A DNA stretch of 64,000 nt, from contig VWZF01006750.1 of assembly GCA_013396755.1 (NCBI GenBank), forward strand, positions 2,148,586-2,212,585. Reading direction: 5' to 3'. The DNA is from Sclerurus mexicanus (lineage: Eukaryota; Chordata; Aves; Passeriformes; Furnariidae). Shown piece after piece: positions 50,301 to 56,543 of this stretch. Below the pieces are notes generated by a model that made no database searches, was not told the DNA's origin, and saw nothing but the letters and a program-made list of their open reading frames with translations. A program made the translations under genes and the position numbers. The first letter of the stretch is position 1. Every line of letters begins with the position of its first letter.

Positions 50301-53072
50301 ATGCTTCATCCAGCCAAACCCAGTGGGAATGTGTTGGAGCGCCAACATTGTTTTGCTGACACAGGAAGATGTCATCACAGCAAAATATGAAGGAGTTAAC
50401 ACATTATGAAATACAGTTTTGGCAGTGATTATTTTGTTTGAAATGCAGTACCAGCAGTGTTGGTTAACAAGGTAATGCAGTCACCTTGCCAGCCTAGGTC
50501 ATTACACTGTGCTTTTTTTCCTTCTAACATGTTAGGTCCAAATACTGTGAAACAAACTGCATAATTTTAAGCCTACAGATAGTACTTTGCTTCAAAGTTA
50601 ACCTTGATTTAAGGTAAATTTCTGGATAGTGGCTGGTTAGAATAGCAAGTGGAAGTGCTAAAGGAAGCTTATCTTGCACAAGAAAAGAAATGACAAAGTA
50701 CCAGTGTGGTTTTAAGTTAAAAAAGAAAAAGAATAAAAACGAAGAAATTTTGTTTCAAACATCTTGCCAGCCCTATTCCTTTGCAGGGTGAGAAGTGAGG
50801 AGGGCTGTCCCATGCCTGCTTACACACTGCTGAGGGCTTCATGCACAAAATTGCACAACCAGTTTCAAAATGACTCTTGGCTAGTCTTGGCATTCTGACT
50901 GCCCTTCCAAAAATAAAGGCAAAATTTTCAGCATCGCAGAAGAATAATAAATCGCCTACGCTCCTGCATCTACCAAGATCAAGAGAGCGCTGAATCCCTT
51001 ATAACTCAGAATGTCTAGTCATGTATTTACTGCTGATACCTGACTTCTATAATCAGTTTAAAAGATTTGCAATCAGCACTTTGCAGGGCTGAGAGGCAGA
51101 TCTTTTATATTTGGGACTCAATTAGCTACCTGCCTTTCAGGTGAAGATCTGTCTCCCCTGAGCCAAATTCTTTACCATACTTTTGCATCAGCCTGGGAGA
51201 CAACCCTTTTCACTGGCATTGCTGAAAATGGAATTCTGCATTCAACCAGGCAGCTGCTTCTCCCACATTTTTCACCACGGTTTTGCTCTCATTAAAGTAC
51301 TTTATAAAGTTAGCAAGCAAAAGCTATATTTTTTCATTATAACAAATTATATATAATTTTTCTGCAAGACCCTTGTCCAAAAAATATCCTTTCTGAGTCC
51401 TGTGTGTTGTAGTGAGTAGCAATGAGTGCCTTGCTTTGAAAATATGAATCTAAGTCAAAGATTAGTCCATATTCAAATATTAAAGCAGTTTCTCGGGTAA
51501 TATGTCATTGAAATAAATAGGGCTATTCCAGTTTAGAGAAACCAAGGATCTGGGTGTAAAAATGGCACTGTGAACTCTAGTCAGATATGAATATAGAAAT
51601 AGGGAACTACTCTTTTCATACCTTCATGCTGTCTTGTTTGTTGATGTCATGCCACTTATATAGATAGTAACCAGAATGAAGTCCAACACCCAATTTATAC
51701 TTAACATACCATAAGTTCTTACTAATTCTTGTGGTACACTTCAACAGTAAGTACTTACAAAAATACTTAGGAAAATCCTCCATCCCATGCTTCAGTTCCT
51801 CACAAGCATCCCTGCTTCAATGTTTGTTGCTGGATATGTCTGTCCTCATCACTGCTTTGGTAACTTCCTGGTTTAGGACAATCTTAGAAATGATTGAGAC
51901 GTTAAAATTCAGAGTGTACTGCTTTGTCATTTTCCCTCTATTTAGTAGTATGTTGACATCAAATAGTTCACCTGAGATCATGCTGAAATTCCCAAAATAA
52001 GGTAAAACCCTACACAAAGAAGGCTGGCAGTATGGCTGTTTTAATTTTAAGAATGTACAATAATATTTGTGCATATCTAGGAATGTAGAGGGAAAAAAAA
52101 ATCCTGTATATTGCAAGTTAAATTATGATTTTAATGATGAGGACAGAAGGCATTTCTTAGCTAACAAATCACCTGTTTATATATTTTATCTTTAATAGGA
52201 TTTCTGATACCGTCACAAAGCAGTCTTCATTCTCTGCCAAAGGGATCTGAAAACACTGGAACTAGTAAAATATTTCTGCCTATTACACTGGTCTGTTAAA
52301 TATTCAGCTAATTTTAGAAATTCCTTTTATTAGCAGCTACAGCGTATCATGTCCAGGTTCCTTTTTTTACTGTAAGTGTAGGATACCTATGCAAACAAAA
52401 GCAGGATATAAATAGAAGTTTATATCTCTCTATTATTTATTTCCTGATCTTGGTCTGAGTGAAACTGAAGTGAAATAAATACTAAAATACTTAAAAAAAA
52501 AAAAAAAGAAAGAAAACACATCCAAGGCAGATTTCATAACAGCAGAACAAGTATCATGTTGAGTGGCAATGCACTGGCAATAACTTTTGGCTTTGGTTCA
52601 TGTCAATCTGGAGGCCCAGCTACACAAGCCAAGCTGGCTCAGAATGTCTTCTGAACAGTCACTTATCACCTTCAGTGCAATAATATTCCAGAGGTCCAAA
52701 TCAAGACTAAGCCCTTTGCACAGATGCAACATACTCACCTGGTGCAATCCTTCCTCTGCCAGTGGTCATGGGAAAAGTCCCTCTGACTTCTTTGGCATTA
52801 GAAGTCTGGCTGGCCTCCCCAAATTTCCATGCTTCCTGCCTTTTCCCCTCTTTCCCACTTCATTCTGTTTTCCTGCATGTTGTGAAATGTTAAGGATTTT
52901 AGTGCAATTCATATTTTCCTCTTCCCTTTGTCAACCTTTCCTTCCTTTGCAGACTGGTTCTGAACCATACCCTCAAGGACAAGTGGAGGAAGCTCCTGTG
53001 AGCAGTGAGAGGGGTGATGAGCCGGCTCGTCATGTCTTCTCCTTCTCCTGGTTGAACTCACTGAAGGAATGA
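17212..53072 (+). CDS. TRIM55: TRIM55 (MURF2), muscle RING-finger protein 2, ten coding exons
   Basis: E3 ubiquitin ligase and microtubule/sarcomere-associated adaptor of striated muscle. The joined exons give 537 residues (human about 548). Domains in order: a C3HC4 RING (C26, C29, C42, H44, C47, C50, C78, C81); a B-box2 at about 119-160 (C124, H127, C136, C139, C144, C147, H153); a coiled coil and COS-type region at about 169-328; a Glu-rich acidic tail from 329; a Ser/Thr/Pro-rich linker; and a conserved end FSFSWLNSLKE. All introns are GT-AG with matching phases. The ATG at 17212 has G at -3 and gives the MSTSLSYKSFSKEQQ start expected for MURF2; an in-frame ATG seven codons upstream (17191) has a poor context. 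TRIM63 and TRIM54 are the closest alternatives, but the N-terminus, the C-terminus and the adjacent CRH gene support TRIM55. Span includes introns. Confidence 0.96.
17782..17954 (+). CDS. TRIM55: TRIM55 coding exon 2 (RING, second half)
   Basis: 173 nt, residues 57-113 plus two bases of codon 114. The acceptor is AACAG|GCC and the donor AAG|GTAATG. It supplies the last RING ligands C78 and C81 in the RCPSC motif, then the linker toward the B-box. Confidence 0.95.
18797..19035 (+). mobile_element. CR1 LINE fragment, sense, in TRIM55 intron 2
   Basis: Contains the typical CR1 blocks GAGACCCCACTTGGAGTACTG (about 18812), GTCCAGAGGAAGGACCC (about 18886), AAGATGATCAGAGGGCTGG (about 18903) and GCAGCCTTCCAGTACC (about 19002). 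The frame is decayed and both ends are truncated. Confidence 0.9.
21540..22415 (+). mobile_element. CR1 LINE internal fragment (reverse-transcriptase region), sense
   Basis: Resembles the middle of CR1 ORF2, including the CTGGAACTGAATCTGACAAG segment (about 21556), the GGGAACTACAGGCCAGTCACC segment (about 22021) and the CTGACCAACCTGATAGC segment (about 22161). Several stops and indels break the frame, so it is an old copy. Lies in TRIM55 intron 2. Confidence 0.8.
22659..23215 (-). mobile_element. CR1 LINE 3' fragment, antisense
   Basis: The plus strand reads as reverse-complement CR1 from the AGAGTCACAGAATGGC terminal region (about 22662) to a GGTGTGGCCTTAACAG block (about 23198). It lies about 240 bp from a sense CR1 fragment in the same intron; the two are in opposite orientation, so they are separate insertions. 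Confidence 0.88.
23216..25634. other. Remainder of TRIM55 intron 2
   Basis: No exon recognised. A GC-rich block (about 24725-24985) stands out in an otherwise AT-rich intron and may be an old insertion of unknown family. A CA run lies near 23240-23255. Confidence 0.45.
25635..25800 (+). CDS. TRIM55: TRIM55 coding exon 3 (B-box2)
   Basis: 166 nt, ending codon 114 and running through residue 169. The acceptor is TTCTGCAG|ACC and the donor AAG|GTAAAT. It encodes the zinc-binding B-box with CEEH, CLNC, CSLC and the following H153. Confidence 0.95.
25801..27527. other. TRIM55 intron 3
   Basis: 1.7 kb. A pyrimidine-rich, gene-free block at about 26880-26990 is the only compositional feature. No exon or named repeat was recognised. 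Confidence 0.5.
27528..27623 (+). CDS. TRIM55: TRIM55 coding exon 4 (start of coiled coil)
   Basis: 96 nt, residues 170-201, phase 0 at both ends. The acceptor is TGTCTAG|TCT and the donor GAG|GTAGGT. It encodes the SELSDGIAVLVGSNDR helix that follows the B-box in MURF proteins. Confidence 0.95.
27624..31508. other. TRIM55 intron 4
   Basis: 3.9 kb of AT-rich sequence. No exon, RNA gene or confident mobile element was recognised. A short C-run lies at about 30323-30340. Confidence 0.5.
31509..31742 (+). CDS. TRIM55: TRIM55 coding exon 5 (central coiled coil)
   Basis: 234 nt, residues 202-279, phase 0. A 234-nt coiled-coil exon is a hallmark of the TRIM family. It carries the charged heptads around EERKNEMTQ and ends at PEMAVFLQ. 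The donor is CAG|GTATAA. Confidence 0.95.
31743..32846. other. TRIM55 intron 5
   Basis: 1.1 kb, AT-rich. Nothing beyond intron sequence was recognised. Confidence 0.5.
32847..32869 (+). CDS. TRIM55: TRIM55 coding exon 6 (23-nt micro-exon)
   Basis: 23 nt encoding NAKTLLQ plus two bases of a Lys codon. The acceptor is TTTTCACAG and the donor AA|GTAAGT. The 23-nt exon between the coiled-coil exons is typical of TRIM genes and is too short to be found as an open frame. Confidence 0.92.
32964..33088 (+). CDS. TRIM55: TRIM55 coding exon 7 (COS-type region)
   Basis: 125 nt. The acceptor is CTGTTTTAG|AAT and the donor AGAG|GTATGT, and the intron before it is only 94 nt. It encodes the ITEASKGFQMEKIEDGYEN stretch and NLSREEKIIREIDF, which in MURF proteins form the C-terminal-subgroup-one signature (COS box) linked to microtubule binding. 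Confidence 0.94.
33089..35237. other. TRIM55 intron 7
   Basis: 2.1 kb. No exon, RNA gene or confident repeat was recognised. Confidence 0.5.
35238..35458 (+). CDS. TRIM55: TRIM55 coding exon 8 (acidic tail)
   Basis: 221 nt, ending codon 329 and running through residue 402. The acceptor is CCCTCTCAG|AGG and the donor CAG|GTAAGT. The first two thirds is Glu/Asp-rich, from purine-rich GAG/GAA/GAT codons; the rest is Pro/Ala-rich. Human TRIM55 has the same layout, but the sequence is only loosely conserved. Confidence 0.9.
35459..37322. other. TRIM55 intron 8
   Basis: 1.9 kb. No exon or repeat was recognised beyond ordinary AT-rich intron. Confidence 0.5.
37323..37610 (+). CDS. TRIM55: TRIM55 coding exon 9 (Ser/Thr/Pro-rich linker)
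   Basis: 288 nt, residues 403-498, phase 0 at both ends. The acceptor is CTGATTAAG|GAT. The donor AAG|GTCAGT is weaker than the gene's other donors. It contains DPLFYPSWYKSQ, the best-conserved block of the MURF2 C-terminal half, followed by low-complexity Ser/Thr/Ala sequence. Confidence 0.9.
37611..37710 (+). promoter_or_regulatory. TRIM55: Read-through extension of exon 9 with stop and poly(A) signal
   Basis: If the GTCAGT donor is not used, the frame continues for nine codons (VSASEVTP, then TGA at 37635-37637). A canonical AATAAA follows at 37705-37710. This is the layout of an intronic polyadenylation isoform: about 506 residues, lacking the FSFSWLNSL end of the long form. The sequence is seen; usage is inferred. 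Confidence 0.45.
37711..52952. other. TRIM55 intron 9, 15.2 kb, no exon recognised
   Basis: The largest intron of the gene. It holds an (AAAT)4 tract (45632-45647), an A15 run (52493-52507) and other A/T low complexity. No second gene, RNA gene or confident CR1 copy was recognised. Open frames of up to 179 codons (39579-39040, minus strand) lack any recognisable domain. Confidence 0.5.
52953..53072 (+). CDS. TRIM55: TRIM55 terminal coding exon 10
   Basis: 120 nt, residues 499-537 and TGA. The acceptor is CTTCCTTTGCAG|ACT. It encodes TGSEPYPQGQ… and ends HVFSFSWLNSLKE, almost identical to the human MURF2 C-terminus (HIFSFSWLNSLNE). This confirms both the gene's identity and that the distant exon belongs to it. 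Confidence 0.94.
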   Translation, partial: TGSEPYPQGQVEEAPVSSERGDEPARHVFSFSWLNSLKE

Positions 53073-54485
53073 TGACTCACTCTGGCTGGCTTCTGGTGTG
53101 CTTCTCCTCCTAGGGACCGTGAGCACAGGCAGCCTGGCCGCAGTCAGCAATGAAATTGGCCTGAAAAGGGACATCTGAGCAGGTTTCATTCCCAGGAACT
53201 CGGCTGGCCTCCACATCATACTGTTGAGATGACAGACCTGAGAGGGATGGGAACATGGGGACAAATTACTATACTGTATTGTAGTCAGAGTGTTTTCCAA
53301 TAATTTCTTGCTTGTAAGAGGAAAGTAGCATCACTACAGCTTTAGGCTGAGCACTGCTAGTGTTTTGTTACTCACTTTTTGGCACATCCCCTTGTAGGTG
53401 TAAGCGCTTCACCAATGTTGTTAGGTAAAATGCTGGTATGATATTCACTAGTAGCATCCTTAGCTAAAACAGTGTTTCTCCTCAGTATCCTCCTGTGTCC
53501 CCACTTGTTGGTGCTGGTGACTTCAGTGGCACTATCGCACCCTTGGCAGCCCCAAGTCAGGGTTGTGTCTGACAGCACTGGTGCCTCCACAGCTGCGGAG
53601 GCTGAACATGGGAGCGAGCGAAGAACGAAGCTGCCATTTCTGCCTTTGCACTTGCTCTTCCTGCTAAGCTACAACAGATGACACTGACATAAACACTTTA
53701 TTTGTAAGGAAGATTCCCAGTGGCAGGAATGAGGAAGATGCACACACCAAGAGCACTGGCCAAGACCCCACGTCTGGATGTGGGACACAGCTCTGAGTAT
53801 GTGGGGCATACTCTGATGCCATACTCTGCCCAGTCTGTCCAGCCATAATCTGTGTCTATGTCTTCTCAGTCATCAGTGTGTGTAGAAAAGGGGGCATGTT
53901 CTTACAAGAAACCAGAATGTGCTGAGGTGGTCACAGGTACTCACTCATTCAAGGTTTAATTCCAAGGCGCCATGGTGCGCTGTAGAAAAGGCAGATGCTG
54001 ACTGTCCTGTTCCGTGTGCATTGCAGGTATTTATTCGCCTAACGAAATCAAATTTGGGTCTTAAAAGAAACTCTACAAGTTGTATTTAAGGTGACACTGC
54101 AAATTTTGTCACTGGGAGCAGGGTGTCAGCACTCAGTAGTGTTTAAGAGAGATTGGCAGGCTGCCGGGAGTGCTTGATGCCCTTGGGGACCAGGTGTCAA
54201 GCTCTGCACTAGGGTTACATGTGGATCTTTCCCAGAACCCCGAGCCAGGCCCTCAATGCACTGTTTTGGCAAGGGACTGTGTGGGGACATAGGGCTGTGC
54301 TGTGCCCCAGCAGGACTGGTGAGCTGGCAGTGCAGACCGGTTAGCAGGCTATGTGGAGTCAGCCCCCGTCCTGGACACCTGCCACTATCGGCCTGAGTGA
54401 CAACCACCCTCGTTTGTATCTGTTTTCCCTGGAGAACACTCCTGCGAGAGTTTTGTAGGGCTGCACAGGCAAGCTCTGTGCAAAG
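53073..54485 (+). other. TRIM55 3' UTR and intergenic sequence
   Basis: The 3' UTR starts at 53073. I find no AATAAA or ATTAAA in the first 900 bp. A weak variant, CATAAA, lies at 53688-53693, so the 3' end is uncertain. No other feature was recognised. Confidence 0.5.
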
Positions 54486-54489
54486 CTTT

Positions 54490-55110
54490 GGAACTCTCAC
54501 AGCCCAGAGCAAGCGCCGCCCTGCACCGCCACCGCATCGCCTCCGGCTGCTGGAGCAGCTTTTCCCTGGGATTTGGTTCGGGGTGAGGGATTTCCTATTT
54601 TCCCCCAGTCGTCCCGGAGATTTCTCCCGTCTCCTCCCGGGAAGTTTCTCCGCACGCACTGCCGCCTCCTCAGAGCCCCTGGGGGGGAGCCCGGTTGAGC
54701 ACCGCCACCGGGACAGGGGAAGCCGAAGCGAGGAGGAACCTGCCCTTTTGGGGTGCGGGGAGGATGCGTAGAGGCAGAAAGAAAACGCAAAAGGGATGCG
54801 GGAGCACCTCACCGCTTTCCCATGGCTGCGCTCTGGCGGGAGGAGGCTGCCCGGCGCCGGCCACAGCGGCAGGAGCCAGGGAGTCCCCTCGGGGAGCCGC
54901 CGAGGTGAGGTTCGGCAGCGCTGGGAGGCACCGATCTGCCCTCGACACCCCGTTCCCGGGAGTCGCTTGTACGGATGGCGGCAGCGCGGGGCAGCCCCCG
55001 TCGGGGCGCGCCTCTGGGAGAGCCCGCGGGGACGGGGAGGGGAAAAACATCCCCGGGGGACGATTATAGGGCTCCCCGCGGCTCTGGGTGTCCGCTCCGG
55101 TAAGCGCTGA
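54490..55110. promoter_or_regulatory. CpG island between the TRIM55 and CRH 3' ends
   Basis: GC-rich with frequent CpG, in sharp contrast to the AT-rich sequence before 54400 and after 55140. It lies between two converging genes, where no promoter is expected. On the plus strand, splice-donor-like motifs occur at about 54903 (GAG|GTGAGG) and 55099 (CG|GTAAGC). Long frames on both strands here reflect a lack of stop codons in GC-rich DNA; none is recognised. It could be a promoter for a transcript antisense to CRH or an enhancer. Confidence 0.5.
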
Positions 55111-55176
55111 GGGAGGCGGAGCAGCCCTCAGACATCTAGGCAAGAAACTCTATCAAGTCATCTTTACTTTGCAGCT

Positions 55177-55182
55177 TTTATT
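55177..55182 (-). terminator. CRH: CRH distal poly(A) signal
   Basis: TTTATT on the plus strand is AATAAA on the CRH strand, about 465 nt after the stop codon. Confidence 0.6.
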
Positions 55183-55243
55183 AAAAATATAAATATTAAA
55201 CATTCTCTTACACAACCAAATCGACCGAGCGCTGAAAAGATGT

Positions 55244-55249
55244 TTTATT
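55244..55249 (-). terminator. CRH: CRH proximal poly(A) signal
   Basis: A second AATAAA on the CRH strand, about 395 nt after the stop codon. Confidence 0.55.
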
Positions 55250-55643
55250 GTGAAAATGTTTACAGGAAAAAAAGTGAGTTGAAAGTAGCTTACAGAGATT
55301 CCCCCTCCCACCTCCCTGCCCCTATCAGAAAAGTTTTCTGTCTTCTTGGCACCATTTCTTCCAAAGCTCACACATCCCTACGTAGCGATGGCACTAGAAT
55401 AACTGGGAAATGGAGAAATAAATAAAGGTAGGGGAGGTTACAAACGACACTCGTGTTTCTGCACTTGGTACACGGTTGTGCATGCTAGTCAAGGGACAGA
55501 GGCTGTTCGGAGTACACCCTTTTAGGTTTAAAGCTATATAAAAATAAAGAGATGACATCAGAGCAGCACTATGGTACATCGGACGGTGTAATTATTCTTG
55601 TGCTAACTGCGGAATCTCTTTGGCAAGGCGGGGAGGGGCCGTT

Positions 55644-56165
55644 TCACTTCCCGATTATCTCCATCAGTTTCCTGTTGCTGTGAGCTTGCTGCGCTAACTG
55701 CTCGGCTCGGGCCATCTCCAAGACTTCTCGCAGGAGGTGGAAAGTCAGATCCAGAGAAATAGGAGGCTCCTCGGATCTCTTCTCCCTCTCCACGGCCTCA
55801 CCCTCGGCTTCGCCGTCCTCGCGGCTCCCCGGCGAGCGCTCGGGCAGCTGCTGCAGCTGTTGCACCGCCGCCTGGAAAAAGTTGCTGGCGGAGGCTTCGG
55901 GCTGTAGGTGGCTGGTGCTGCTGGAGGAGGCGGAGAAAGAGCCAGAGGGTCTCTTGTGGAGGTTGCCCAGGCGCAGGAAATATTCTTCTCCCATGCGGAG
56001 CAGGACAGGCAGAGTTTGCCGCTGCTGCTGCTGTTGCTGGAAGAAATCTGGCTGGTGCAGAGCCCCGGGGGCGGCTGCCGGACTCTTGCTGAGAGCTCTG
56101 CACTCCTGGCAGGGCAGGAGGGCGACCAGCAGGATTCCCGTGGAGACCAGCAGCGGGATCTTCAT
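55644..56165 (-). CDS. CRH: CRH, corticotropin-releasing hormone precursor
   Basis: Precursor of the hypothalamic peptide that acts on CRHR1 in pituitary corticotropes to release ACTH. 173 residues, intact. Signal peptide about 1-24 (MKIPLLVSTG… to CRA). A conserved pro-region follows with LLRMGEEYFLRLGNLHK, then the convertase site REKR ending at residue 130. The 41-residue hormone spans residues 131-171 (plus-strand 55653-55775), beginning SEEPPISLDLTFHLL and ending KLMEII; as I recall it is identical to human CRH. Gly172-Lys173 supply C-terminal amidation and trimming. The whole frame is in one exon, as in other vertebrates. A splice acceptor (CCCCACAG) ends at 56181, so the exon starts at 56180. 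A Q6 tract lies at residues 43-48. The gene converges with TRIM55, as in human. Confidence 0.98.
   Translation of the reverse strand: MKIPLLVSTGILLVALLPCQECRALSKSPAAAPGALHQPDFFQQQQQQRQTLPVLLRMGEEYFLRLGNLHKRPSGSFSASSSSTSHLQPEASASNFFQAAVQQLQQLPERSPGSREDGEAEGEAVEREKRSEEPPISLDLTFHLLREVLEMARAEQLAQQAHSNRKLMEIIGK
55653..55775 (-). other. CRH: Mature CRH peptide (41 residues)
   Basis: The segment is bounded by the REKR convertase site and the GK amidation signal. No substitution from the mammalian hormone is apparent to me, which shows strong purifying selection. Confidence 0.95.
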
Positions 56166-56396
56166 GGTCGGGGCCCAAACCTGTGGGGCAGACGGGGGAC
56201 GGGGACTGGGTTACACAGCCGAGCTCCGGCTGCGGAGAGGGCAGCGCGGGGCCGTGGAGGGGGCGCCCCCGCGGCCGCTGTCCCGGTGCTGAAATGCGCC
56301 GCTCCGCGCCCCTCCGCGCCCGGCGGTGGGACGGGGCCGGCAGAGGCGGCACAGGAAAGCTTCGCGTCTTCGCGCGACTGCCCCGCTGTCCCGGCC

Positions 56397-56520
56397 ATGG
56401 GGAAGGGGCTGGAGGGGACGGCGGCCCGCTGCGGACTGGGACTGGGATACCTGCTGCAGACCGTGGTGCTCCCCGCCCTGGCCGTCCTGGGGGCCAGCCG
56501 CCCCGGTTCCGCGGCGCAAG
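56397..56520 (+). CDS. UNC5C: UNC5C first coding exon (signal peptide), rest of gene outside the window
   Basis: UNC5C is a single-pass netrin-1 receptor that mediates axon repulsion and has dependence-receptor death signalling. This exon encodes 41 residues plus one base: a basic start (MGKGL), then TAARCGLGLGYLLQ, a hydrophobic core around VVLPALAVLGAS and the end GSAAQ. It matches the UNC5C signal peptide at most positions as I remember it. The ATG has a strong Kozak context (CCGGCCATGG). The donor CAAG|GTAAGG leaves G for a split Asp codon, as expected before the DDDFF start of mature UNC5C. The next exon is not in the remaining 7.5 kb, which fits the very long first intron of UNC5C. It lies only 216 bp from the CRH acceptor on the opposite strand, an unexpected location. 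It could instead be a duplicated lone exon or an assembly join. Confidence 0.8.
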
Positions 56521-56527
56521 GTAAGGC

Positions 56528-56543
56528 GATGGATGGATGGATG
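56528..56543 (+). repeat. (GATG)4 microsatellite
   Basis: Four GATG units sit seven bases downstream of the UNC5C-like splice donor. Confidence 0.9.

Larger units (their letters stand above)
55160..55643 (-). other. CRH: CRH 3' UTR
   Basis: AT-rich sequence downstream of the CRH stop on the minus strand. Two AATAAA signals lie at 55249-55244 and 55182-55177, so cleavage is expected near 55225 or 55155-55160. The exact cleavage sites are inferred. Confidence 0.7.

Noticed and set aside
52587..52952. Open frame continuous with TRIM55 exon 10
   Set aside because: The part before 52953 is intron: a pyrimidine tract and CAG acceptor precede the conserved TGSEP start, and the upstream residues match nothing.
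54126..54812. 228-codon minus-strand frame and several overlapping frames near the CpG island
   Set aside because: GC-rich sequence leaves frames open on both strands. The protein is Arg/Pro/Ser-rich with no domain.
55798..56352. 184-codon minus-strand frame overlapping CRH
   Set aside because: It is an out-of-frame shadow of the CRH coding exon that also crosses the CRH splice acceptor.
55908..56396. Upstream extension of the UNC5C-like frame through CRH antisense sequence
   Set aside because: The frame is open only because the DNA is GC-rich. The residues before the ATG at 56397 do not resemble UNC5C, and that ATG has a strong Kozak context.
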